A stretch of 64,000 nucleotides of DNA, from positions 1 through 64,000 of the forward strand of contig JAFGDZ010000077.1 of NCBI GenBank assembly GCA_016931855.1, given 5' to 3'. The number at the start of each line of letters is the position of its first letter. Positions within the stretch are counted from its first letter, which is position 1. Both the position numbers and the translations under genes were made by a program. The DNA is from Bacteroidales bacterium. GTDB taxonomy: Bacteria > Bacteroidota > Bacteroidia > Bacteroidales > Tenuifilaceae. This document shows positions 42,328 through 51,300 of this stretch, piece after piece. Below the pieces are notes generated by a model that saw nothing but the letters and a program-made list of their open reading frames with translations, had not been told where the DNA came from and did not search any database.

Positions 42328-45045
42328 CTAGCTAACCTTCTCCACTTTTACTGCCGATAGCTTAAAGGGGGCAATGCGGCTGTATGGATCCAGCTCATCG
42401 CGGGTAAGGCGGTTTACCTGAGCCTCGGTAAAGTGCCAGGGCATAAAGAGTTCGCCAACTAGCACCTCATCACTAATGCGGATGTGGGTTTCCAGATGTC
42501 CTCGCTGCGAGGTGATTTTAACCCTGTCGTGGTTTTTAAATCCCTGCTTGTGAGCATCCTCTGGGTGCATAAGTACAAAAGCATCGTTAACAAAATCCCT
42601 AAGCACCTTAGTTTTGCGGCTCATGGTAGCGGTGTGGTAGTGGTACAGCAGCCTACCGGAGTTAAGCATAAAGGGGAAATTGGCGCTAACCCGTTCACTT
42701 TGCTGGGCATAGTCAACGGGGAATAGCTTACCCTTGCCATTGGGCGTGTTAAACCCATCGAGGTAAAGGGTAACTGTTCCGGGATGATTAGGCGTTGGAC
42801 ACGGCCATTGTATGCTTTGCTTATCCAGCCTTTTATGCGATATGCCTGCCATTATGGGTGTTACGCTGGCTAGCTCATCAAAAATTTCGGCCTCGTTGGC
42901 ATAGCTGGGCATGGGTTTGCCCATGCGTTTGGCTACTTCGTGTATAATGCGCCAGTCCTCGCGGGCATCGGCAGGGCATTCAACGGCCTTGCGAACGCGC
43001 AGCACGCGCCTGTCGCTGTTTACAAACGTTCCATTCTTTTCGGCCCAAGTGGATGCGGGCAGAATAACATCGGCGAACTTAGTGGTTTCCGTATGGAAAA
43101 TATCCTGAACAACCACAAATTCCATCTTTTTAAGAGCCTCCTCGGTATGGTTTAGGTTGGGGTCGCTAATCATGGGGTTTTCGCCCATAATGTAAATGCC
43201 TTTAATCTTACCCTCGTGGGCAGCCTGCATTATCTCAACAGTTGTTAAGCCTGGCTTTGCCGATAGCTCATGGAATGGTACGTTCCAAATAGCGGCAACC
43301 TTGCGGCGGTTCTCCTCGTTGGTAACGGGAATGTAGCCCGGGTAGTTCGCTGGCGAACAGCCCACATCGGTTGCTCCCTGTACGTTGTTTTGTCCGCGTG
43401 GAGGATTTATACCGCAGCGCTCACGCCCAACGTGCCCCGTTATTAGCATCATGTTAATAAGGCTAAATACGTTGTACGTGCCTGTAACCTGTTGGCTCAT
43501 GCCCATGCCCGTGGCTATCATGGCTGTAGGCGATGTGGCGTAGAGGCTTGCTGCAAGCTTAAGCTTGTTGGCTGGAACACTAGTAATGGACTCAACGTAA
43601 TCGGGCGTATATTTTTGTGTTAGCTCCTTTAGCTGCTCAAAGGCTTCCATTCCGCCCTCAACACGTTGGTTTATAAACTCCTTATCAATCCAGTTATTTT
43701 TTATGATGATGTGGATTAAGCCATTTAGCAGCGCCACATCGGTGCCCAGCTTGGGCTGTAGCCAAACGGTGGCGTAGCGTACCAGCGGTGTCCATCGGGG
43801 GTCAACAACAATTATGCGCTGACCGTTGGCGGCTCCCCGCTTTACGTATGTGGCGGTAATGGGATGGGTCTCAATAATGTTGTTACCCGTTACAAAAAGG
43901 CAATCGGTGGTTTCAAAATCCTCAATGGGGTTGCTGCCCGCGCCATCGCCAATGGATTTAAGCATGGCCGTAACGGTTGATGCGTGGCAAAGCCGCGTAC
44001 AGTAGTCTATGTTGTTTGTGCCAAAAACGGTGCGGATAAACTTTTGGAAAATGTAGTTATCCTCATTGGTACACTTAGCCGATGCGTAGCCTGCAAGAGC
44101 ATCGGAACCGTGTTTCTGTTTGATATCGTTAAACTTGGTGGCGATAAGGTTTAGTGCTTCGTCCCATGTGGCCTCTTCGAATTTGCCGTTACGCTTAATA
44201 AGTGGTGTGGTTAGCCGCTCGGGGCTATGTACAAACTCGTAGCCAAAGCGTCCCTTTACGCATAGGCGCCCATCGTTTGGCGATTCCTTCTCGATGCCAT
44301 TGCTGCGTACAATTTTACCATCCTGTACAAGTAGCTCTATTTGGCAGCCAACGCCGCAGTATGGGCATGTGGTTGCAACCTTTTTCTCAACCTTATCTAG
44401 GTTTATTACTTCACGGTTGGGTTTCTCCACAATGGCACCGGTTGGGCATAGCTGTATGCACTCGCCGCAACCATCGCACTCGCTTTCGCCCCAAACGCCT
44501 TTTCCTGCAATTATATAGGAGTGAATGCCCCTACTAGCAACCGATAGCACATTTTTCCCCTGCACCTCGTCGCATCCTTTTATGCACCTGAAGCACAAAA
44601 TGCATTTGCTTGGGTCGTAGGTTAGCACTGGCGATGAGGTATCGGGAGTAAAGTTTAGCGTATCAAGCACAGGTTTAAAAAAGCGCCTCTCCTTTGCATC
44701 TAGTCCGTAGCGGAACATTAGCTCGCGAAGCTCATCGGGGTAGGAGCCGTCGTAGCTATCGTTGTGCTCGCTAAGTAGGTAATCAACAAGAAATCGGCGG
44801 GTATCCTCCAGCTCCTCGTCAAAAGCGGTAACTGTCATCCCATTGGTAACCTTTACGGTGCATGAGGCAACCAGTCCGCGCATTCCCTCAATCTTAACAA
44901 GGCAAAGTCTGCACGCGCCGGTGGGGGTTAGCTTGCGGTGGTAGCATAGTCCGGGTATATTAAAACCATTATCGCGGGCAACCTGCAGCAGGTTTGCTCC
45001 TGCTGGTGCCGATATACTTTTTCCGTCGATGCTTAGGGTTATCAT
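42328..45045 (-). CDS. Formate dehydrogenase catalytic subunit, Cys type, with NuoG-like N terminus
   Basis: 905 residues. N-terminal [2Fe-2S] ferredoxin (C-x(10)-C-R-L-C at about 34-49), a His-ligated [4Fe-4S] segment (H-x-x-x-C type; L-S-E-H-N-D), and two [4Fe-4S] motifs (C-I-L-C-F-R-C, C-D-G-C-G-E-C). Then the Mo/W-bis-MGD domain with its own cluster C-P-Y-C-G-V-G-C. The metal ligand in Y-C-T-R-L-C-H-A-S-T is Cys (TGC, 43987-43989), not selenocysteine. It oxidises formate or reduces CO2. Downstream of NuoE- and NuoF-like genes it forms an NAD-linked soluble complex. Confidence 0.93.
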   Translation of the reverse strand: MITLSIDGKSISAPAGANLLQVARDNGFNIPGLCYHRKLTPTGACRLCLVKIEGMRGLVASCTVKVTNGMTVTAFDEELEDTRRFLVDYLLSEHNDSYDGSYPDELRELMFRYGLDAKERRFFKPVLDTLNFTPDTSSPVLTYDPSKCILCFRCIKGCDEVQGKNVLSVASRGIHSYIIAGKGVWGESECDGCGECIQLCPTGAIVEKPNREVINLDKVEKKVATTCPYCGVGCQIELLVQDGKIVRSNGIEKESPNDGRLCVKGRFGYEFVHSPERLTTPLIKRNGKFEEATWDEALNLIATKFNDIKQKHGSDALAGYASAKCTNEDNYIFQKFIRTVFGTNNIDYCTRLCHASTVTAMLKSIGDGAGSNPIEDFETTDCLFVTGNNIIETHPITATYVKRGAANGQRIIVVDPRWTPLVRYATVWLQPKLGTDVALLNGLIHIIIKNNWIDKEFINQRVEGGMEAFEQLKELTQKYTPDYVESITSVPANKLKLAASLYATSPTAMIATGMGMSQQVTGTYNVFSLINMMLITGHVGRERCGINPPRGQNNVQGATDVGCSPANYPGYIPVTNEENRRKVAAIWNVPFHELSAKPGLTTVEIMQAAHEGKIKGIYIMGENPMISDPNLNHTEEALKKMEFVVVQDIFHTETTKFADVILPASTWAEKNGTFVNSDRRVLRVRKAVECPADAREDWRIIHEVAKRMGKPMPSYANEAEIFDELASVTPIMAGISHKRLDKQSIQWPCPTPNHPGTVTLYLDGFNTPNGKGKLFPVDYAQQSERVSANFPFMLNSGRLLYHYHTATMSRKTKVLRDFVNDAFVLMHPEDAHKQGFKNHDRVKITSQRGHLETHIRISDEVLVGELFMPWHFTEAQVNRLTRDELDPYSRIAPFKLSAVKVEKVS

Positions 45046-45081
45046 TGCTATTAACCTTTGGTTTATTTTGGGGTTTGGGAA

Positions 45082-46335
45082 TTACTTCTCGTTGGCAATA
45101 TCGTGCTCAAAGTGGCGCTGTAGGCTTTCAAGCGATAGTATTGGCGATTGTCCTAATGGGCACAGGGAGCTTTTGGCAACCATTTTTGCCTGTTTAACCA
45201 TATCGGCAAGAATCTCCTTTCGCTCTATGGGAGTAGCGTTGGTTAGCTTTAGCGATTGCTCGTACAAATAGTTGGTGCCCACTCTGCAAGGTACGCACTT
45301 ACCGCAGCTCTCGTGCTTAAAGAATTTTTGTATGCTTTGTACTATTGGGATTAACGGGGTGTTACTTCCTGCAACAATAATGGCGCCTGAGCCAAGGGTT
45401 GCGCCATTTTCGCGGAGCTTGTCGTAGCCCATTATGGCATCGGAGTAGGAGTAAGGAACAAATGTTCCTGCTGCTCCACCCAAAAGGGCGGCTTTCCATG
45501 GCTTGCCGTCCTTAGTGCCCTGGCCAAGGTCGTTAATCAGCTCACCCAGCTTGCAGCCCATCTCAACCTCGTAAAATCCGGGCTTGTTCACGTATCCGCT
45601 AATGGTAAAGATTTTGGTTCCCGACGATTTCTCGTTCCCCAGTGAGCGGTACCAATCGGCTCCCTTTTCTATTATTACGGGGAAGTTGGCCAGCGTTTCA
45701 ACGTTGTTAATAAGGGTAGGCTTACCCCAAAGCCCTTTTTCGGCGGGGAATGGGGGTTTTATGCGGGGATAGCCCCGCTTGCCTTCAAGCGATTCCAGCA
45801 GCGTAAGCTCCTCGCCGCACAGGTATGAGCCAGCACCAAGGCGTACCTCTATATCAAAAAAGAATCCGCTACCCAAAATGTTGTTGCCCAAAAAGCCATA
45901 TTCTCTAGCCTGCTCAATAGCCTTATTCACTCGTTCAATAGAGGTGTAGTATTCGCCTCTGATGTACACAAAGCCGTAGCCAGCGCCTACGCCTTTGGCA
46001 GCAATAATCATCCCCTCAATAAGCGAGTGAGGATCCGTTTCCATAATAATTCTGTCCTTAAACGTTCCAGGCTCTCCCTCGTCGGCGTTGCACACCACGT
46101 ACTTTTCGCAATCGGTGCAAACAATGGCGGTGCTTTGGTTCTTTGTTCCTGTGGGGAAACCTGCTCCGCCGCGTCCGCGTAGCCCTGCGTTGGTTAGCTC
46201 GTCCACAATGGTTTGTGGGGGTAATTCCAGTGCCTTACGTAGAGAGGAATAGCCACCTCTCGATATGTAGTCGTCGATATTCTCTGGGTTTATTTTCCCC
46301 GAATTTCGTAGGGCAACTCTATGTTCTACAAGCAT
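45082..46335 (-). CDS. NuoF-like NADH/FMN subunit of the formate dehydrogenase complex
   Basis: 417 residues. NADH/FMN motif G-R-G-G-A-G-F-P-T-G-x-K, FMN region C-N-A-D-E-G-E-P-G-T-F-K-D-R, and the N3-type cluster ligands E-S-C-G-K-C-V-P-C-R with a later C (S-L-C-P-L-G). It lacks both an N-terminal thioredoxin-like domain and the C-terminal 2[4Fe-4S] domain of bifurcating HydB proteins. It passes electrons between NAD(H) and the catalytic subunit. It lies 11 bases after the NuoE-like gene and 36 before the catalytic gene. Confidence 0.92.
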   Translation of the reverse strand: MLVEHRVALRNSGKINPENIDDYISRGGYSSLRKALELPPQTIVDELTNAGLRGRGGAGFPTGTKNQSTAIVCTDCEKYVVCNADEGEPGTFKDRIIMETDPHSLIEGMIIAAKGVGAGYGFVYIRGEYYTSIERVNKAIEQAREYGFLGNNILGSGFFFDIEVRLGAGSYLCGEELTLLESLEGKRGYPRIKPPFPAEKGLWGKPTLINNVETLANFPVIIEKGADWYRSLGNEKSSGTKIFTISGYVNKPGFYEVEMGCKLGELINDLGQGTKDGKPWKAALLGGAAGTFVPYSYSDAIMGYDKLRENGATLGSGAIIVAGSNTPLIPIVQSIQKFFKHESCGKCVPCRVGTNYLYEQSLKLTNATPIERKEILADMVKQAKMVAKSSLCPLGQSPILSLESLQRHFEHDIANEK

Positions 46336-46346
46336 GGTATTGGCAA

Positions 46347-46802
46347 TTATGGGTTAGATAGGTTGGAAATAATTCCCTCAAGTACATCCTCGGTTAGGTT
46401 CCCGTAAAAATCGCGATTTATAATCATGGAAGGGGCTTTCCCGCAGCGGCCAAGGCACTCTGCCTCTTCTAGTGTAAAAAGGCCATCGGGAGTGGTTTCG
46501 CCAACGCCTATGCTTAGGCGATTTTTTAGCCACTCAACCAGTGGTGTTGAGCCCATCATACCGCAAACAGGGGAGGTGCAAATCCTAATAATGTACCGTC
46601 CGCGTGGTTTTAGGCTAAACATGCTGTAGTACTCGGCCACCCCGTAAACTGAGGATAATGGTAGGTCTAAATACTTTGCCGTGGCCTTTAGGCAATCTTC
46701 GGAAAGATACTGGTTGGGATGGTTATCCTGAATGTGATGAAGGATTTGGAGCAAGCTATCCTTTCTGGGTGGGAATTTTACAAGGGATGTATCTTTTTCC
46801 AT
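46347..46802 (-). CDS. NuoE-like [2Fe-2S] subunit of the formate dehydrogenase complex
   Basis: 151 residues with a thioredoxin-like [2Fe-2S] fold. Cluster ligands are in C-T-S-P-V-C (about 87-92) and the later E-C-L-G-R-C (about 125-130). The upstream helix L-L-Q-I-L-H-H-I-Q-D and S-S-V-Y-G-V-A-E-Y-Y are typical of the family. First gene of the formate dehydrogenase operon. Confidence 0.92.
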   Translation of the reverse strand: MEKDTSLVKFPPRKDSLLQILHHIQDNHPNQYLSEDCLKATAKYLDLPLSSVYGVAEYYSMFSLKPRGRYIIRICTSPVCGMMGSTPLVEWLKNRLSIGVGETTPDGLFTLEEAECLGRCGKAPSMIINRDFYGNLTEDVLEGIISNLSNP

Positions 46803-46824
46803 AAACCGATCCTTTTAGTTTGCC

Positions 46825-46856
46825 CAAAAGGTACAAAAAGATGCTGTAGAACACAA
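46825..46856 (-). promoter_or_regulatory. Candidate promoter of the formate dehydrogenase operon
   Basis: On the minus strand: TTG (46856-46854), 20-base spacer, TACCTTTTG (46833-46825), a -7 element with one extra T. It lies 22 bases before the NuoE-like start. Confidence 0.5.
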
Positions 46857-47113
46857 GAGGGGAGAGGGTAAGGATTAAGGGTAAAGGTTAAAAGTTAAAG
46901 GAGAAAGATGTTAGACTAACTAAACACCTATCACAAAATACCAGTTTTTAACAAGCCCCAAAGGGCAACTTATGAAAGTTAAAGTTCAAAGTTCAAAATT
47001 CAAGATTCAAGCAACTACCAAATCCTTTAACCTTTAATCTCGCCTAGGGGCGAGACAAGCTCTTTAACCTTTAACGTCTCACGTTTAACGTCTCACGCTT
47101 CACCCTCCACATC
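46857..47113. repeat. Inverted copy of the non-coding repeat found before aroE
   Basis: No gene fits here. Read on the minus strand, the order of blocks matches the 7935-8272 spacer: the TCTCGCC-CCTA-GGCGAGA hairpin block (47003-47062), then a GCCC-TTT-GGGGC-TTGTT phrase (about 46950-46965), then CTAACATCTTTCTCCTTTAAC and short CTTTTAAC repeats (about 46870-46915). Short AAGTTCAAA repeats at 46980-47005 are local to this copy. Confidence 0.75.
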
Positions 47114-48112
47114 TCACTTATAAAAGTTCTTCTCAAACGCCTTGAACTCGGCCGATTTAAAAAGGATACGTTTCCAAAAAGCTTGTATGAATCCCGTTCC
47201 GTAACCCGTTAGCTGTATAAAGCTGGCAGGAATGGAGAGCAGCGCCACCTTAAGGCTTTTGTTTTCCCGCAAGGAATCAATAAAAATAATGGTGCAGAAC
47301 AGAGCCAGAGGCAAAAGCGCCCATTTGCAAACAATGCCACCAAGGAGAAGTACGGTGCTGCCAATGGTGAATAGCGATGGAAACGTGTGAACCAGCTTTA
47401 ATGACTTGGGGTGTAGCAGGTAAAGGTTTATTCGTGCAATACCGGAGTTGTAAACCTGTCGGAAAAATTTTCTAAAATCGGTGCGGCGCTTATGGTAAAC
47501 GTAGGCCTTAGGGAACAGCTTTGTGGAGTAACCTGCCTCAACCAGCCGTAGGCTAAAGTCAACATCCTCGCCAAAGCGCATGGCGGAGTAGCCACCCGTT
47601 GCCTCAAATGCGGCTTTGCTTATGCCCATGTTAAAGCTCCGCGGATGAAACTTATCCATCTTCTCCTTGCCACCCCTTATGCCCCCAGTGGTAAAGAACG
47701 AGGTCATGGAGTAGTTAATGGACTTTTGCAAATTGGTAAACGATGGATGCGCCCTATCGGGACCCCCAAACGCATCAACATATTGGGTTTGCAGCTCAGC
47801 CTCTACTTCGGTAAGGTAGCTCTCGGGGATTATACAGTCGGAATCAAAGAATATAAAGTAGTTGCCATTTGCCCGCTCCGCCCCATAGTTGCGGGTGGTA
47901 CCTGGCCCTGAGTTGGGCTTGGAGAAGTACTTAATATCCAGCTGCTGCGCGTACTTATCTACAATGTGCTTGCAGGGAGATGTGGAACCATCTTCAACAA
48001 TTACCACTTCAAAATTGCTCCTAGTCTGCTTTGATAGGCTTTGTAGCAGCTCATCAACCTCGTAGGGACGGTTGTAAACAGGAATTATCAACGAAAAAAA
48101 GTAGTTCTCCAT
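47114..48112 (-). CDS. Family 2 glycosyltransferase, membrane-anchored
   Basis: 332 residues. GT-A fold N terminus: F-S-L-I-I-P-V-Y-N-R-P, E-D-G-S-T-S, the D-x-D motif F-F-D-S-D-C (about 93-98), and a later F-G-E-D-V-D-F. Two to three hydrophobic segments at about 245-310 would anchor it in the inner membrane. Probably transfers a sugar to a lipid-linked or surface glycan; donor and acceptor are unknown. A single gene, with no polysaccharide cluster around it. Confidence 0.9.
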   Translation of the reverse strand: MENYFFSLIIPVYNRPYEVDELLQSLSKQTRSNFEVVIVEDGSTSPCKHIVDKYAQQLDIKYFSKPNSGPGTTRNYGAERANGNYFIFFDSDCIIPESYLTEVEAELQTQYVDAFGGPDRAHPSFTNLQKSINYSMTSFFTTGGIRGGKEKMDKFHPRSFNMGISKAAFEATGGYSAMRFGEDVDFSLRLVEAGYSTKLFPKAYVYHKRRTDFRKFFRQVYNSGIARINLYLLHPKSLKLVHTFPSLFTIGSTVLLLGGIVCKWALLPLALFCTIIFIDSLRENKSLKVALLSIPASFIQLTGYGTGFIQAFWKRILFKSAEFKAFEKNFYK

Positions 48113-48385
48113 GTGCTGAGGCTTTTGTGCAAAGATGGGAATTTTATGGTGGACTTTTTATTCAATTTACCAATCTTATCACATCATACTTTACGCCTAA
48201 CAGTGCGTAACAATACCCCATCAACTTACAGGGTAAATGATATTAATAATTTATTGACATTGATATAGATAATGAGTAATTTTAGTAAATGTATGCAATG
48301 CAAAAATCTGTTTCTGGATTGTGTAATATGAAGATTGGTAGCGCATTGTATTCTCTTTGTTGTGTAATATTTAAAAGTTTATAAT

Positions 48386-51300
48386 ATGAGAAAACATCTA
48401 CTCACACTAGTTGCCCTACTAGTTTCAGTAACAGTAGGTTTTGGGCAGGATCATTTTGTTCCGGTTTGGTCGGGGAATGGTTTAAGCCAAATGAACATTT
48501 ACGTAACCAAAGCTACTATAAACGATGTATTTATTTCCGTTGGTGATGAGATTGGTGTTTTTGATGGCGATAACTGTGTGGGGTACGCCATACGCCCCAT
48601 CTCCATAACGGGCTTTATTGAGGTTAGGGTATCAATGGACGACCCATTAACAACAGGGGTTATTGATGGTTACACACCTGGCAACCCTATCACTTTTAGG
48701 ATTTGGGATCAGAGTGCAGGGGTAGAGCTTATGCCCCAGGTAAATGTTACATCGGGCAGTAGCACCTTTGTCGAGGGGGGAACGGCAATGGTGGAGCTCA
48801 CCTATGTTCAGAACCGTGTGCCTGTTGCCAATGCTGGAACCGATTTGGTTATTGCCGAGGGGGCTTCGTTTACTGTATCGGGCACCGCATCGTACGATCC
48901 AGAGGGGCTAACGCTCTCGTACTCCTGGCAGTCGGATATGGCTGTTGATGAAACGCAGCTCACTCTGCCATCTTTTACCGTTACAGCCCCAGAGGTTGAT
49001 GCAAACACCACATACTATTTCCGTTTGGTTGTTAACGATGGCGCGATAGACTCTAATCCCGACACTGTACGGGTTGTTGTTAGAAACGAGAACAAGGTTC
49101 CCCAAATTACGGAGCAGCTTACAGCCCTATCTACCAATGAGGATGAGCCCCTTAGCATTTCCCTTTCGGCTGTAGCTGTTATTGATCCCGACCCCAATCA
49201 AACCCTAACGCTACGCGTACTTGCGGGGAATGGCTACACGCTAAGCGATAACACTATTGTTCCCGTTGCAAACTACTGCGGAACGCTTGCCGTTCCTGTA
49301 GTGGTTAGCGATGGCATTGCTAGCAGCAACGTTTTTGTGCTTGACGTTTCGGTTATTCCAGTAAATGACATTCCCCGTTTTGCCTCTAAACCTGTGCTTT
49401 ATGCCTTAGAGGGAAAAACGTACACATACAACATTAAGGTTGTTGATGCCGATTTGGGATGTACTGATAATCCGGTTCCCGATGCGCTAACCATTACAGC
49501 CGAACTCCCCACTTGGCTTACCCTACTAACCGAAGGGCAGAATAATGGCGAAGCAATAGTTGGAGGCATCCCTACTACGGCTAATGTTGGAGAGCACTCC
49601 ATTACAATTAGCGTTACCGATGGGGTTATAAATGAGCTCATAACACAAACATACACCCTTGTTGTACGCAGCGTAGGGGTAGCGCCAGAGTTACTAACTA
49701 CGGCTCTTGGCTCGGCAACGGTAAATGCCGCCTATACCCAATCGCTAGAATTTTACGATGTTGATTCCGACTCTGTTATCGTCCGCTTGAATAATCAGCC
49801 CAGCTGGATTTCGCTTGAGGGGGCTGTTAACGGCGCTGCTCGCCTAAAGGTTGTTGAGCAAACGGCTACGGTTAATCTGCTGGGCACACCGCCCGCATTG
49901 GCCTTAGGCACAGTGGGGCTAAACGTGCTATTTACTGATAAAGCCAACCTCCGATCCAAAATATTTCCACTTAGCGTATTCGCCATTAATACGCCACCTG
50001 TGGCAATGGAGGCAAATCTTACTACCAATGAGGATGAACCTGTGCTTGTTGTGCTGCGTGGAACCGATGCGCAAACACCATCGGGGTTAACCTTTGCCAT
50101 TACCAGTAATCCAAAGCATGGTAGCCTTGAGCAAATTGCTCCACGGTTGTTTATTTACCATCCAACCAGCAACTTCTTTGGGTTAGACTCGCTAACCTTT
50201 ACCGTTACCGAGCCTGGTTCCAATTCGCTTTCCGCATCGGCTAAGGTTTACTTCGCCATTCAGCCAGTAAACGATGAGCCTACAATTACAGCACCCGAAC
50301 GTAGATTTGTTACCGCACAGGGTGCACCGGTTACAATAGAGGGCATAGAAATGACCGATGCCATTGATGTTAACCTAGCATCTAGCCTTGCGCTAAACAC
50401 AGTACTTGGCCCGTTCCACGGAACTTTTGACTCCGAAACTAGAGCCTATACGCCCAACGAGTTCTTCTCTGGCCGCGATGTTCTTTTCCTTGTGGCTACC
50501 GAGACGCAAGCCGAGGGGTTATCGTCGGAGCCGCTAATGATTAAGCTGGTTGTAACCCCAGTTAACCATACGCCGTGGGCAGGTGTTGCTCCGGTAATAA
50601 CCTTTGAGGATACACCCGTTAGGTTTATGCCAGTGGCATACGACCGAGAGGATAGGGCTCTTGATTTAACCGTTATTCTTACCTCCGAACCCAAGAATGG
50701 CACGCTACAAACCAGTGCGCTTAACTTTAGATATACGCCTAATGCAGAGTTTAGCGGCAAGGATAGCGTAATGTTTAAGCTTATGGACTCCAATGGCGAG
50801 CTTACCACTGAGTACAAGGTGGTAATTAACGTAGTGGCAGTTAACGATTATCCTGCTGCGCAAAGTTCAGAGGTTAAGGCTTTTGGTAGTAAAACGGTTC
50901 CTCTTGATTTTAGCACGCTGGTTAGCGATATTGATAACTCCGCATCGGAGCTATCCGTTGAGTTTCTGCTCCTTAACCAGGCAGAGCAGGGTACAGGCCT
51001 ATTCCCAAGTTACATAACTGAGGGGGGCAATAATCTGTCGTACATTTATAACGCGCAGCATAATTTCCCTAACGATGTGGTGTTCTATAGGGTATTCGAT
51101 GGGTTAAACACATCGTCGCCTGCAATGCTAAGCATATCGGGATTGCCTGTAACCAAATCGCTTACATCAACAAAAGCAACGGTTGACACGCTTATTGCCC
51201 GTGGCGATTACTACGACATTAACTGGGGCGATACGCTTAACGTTATATTCACCGTGCTGCTTTCCGATGCATCTAGCGCTACACCTCCAGTTCTGGAAAT

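Noticed and set aside
43981-43995. Possible selenocysteine in formate dehydrogenase
   Set aside because: The metal-ligand codon is TGC (Cys), not TGA, and the frame is open throughout.
44202-44537. Long open frames antisense to the formate dehydrogenase catalytic gene
   Set aside because: They mirror the codon structure of the true gene, show no family features, and have no ribosome site.
45082-46335. Electron-bifurcating hydrogenase subunit HydB
   Set aside because: The protein lacks the C-terminal 2[4Fe-4S] domain, and the adjacent catalytic gene is a molybdopterin formate dehydrogenase, not an [FeFe] hydrogenase.
47003-47062. A structural RNA gene such as a tRNA fragment
   Set aside because: The hairpin core is simple and matches another spacer copy; no cloverleaf or known RNA fold can be drawn.
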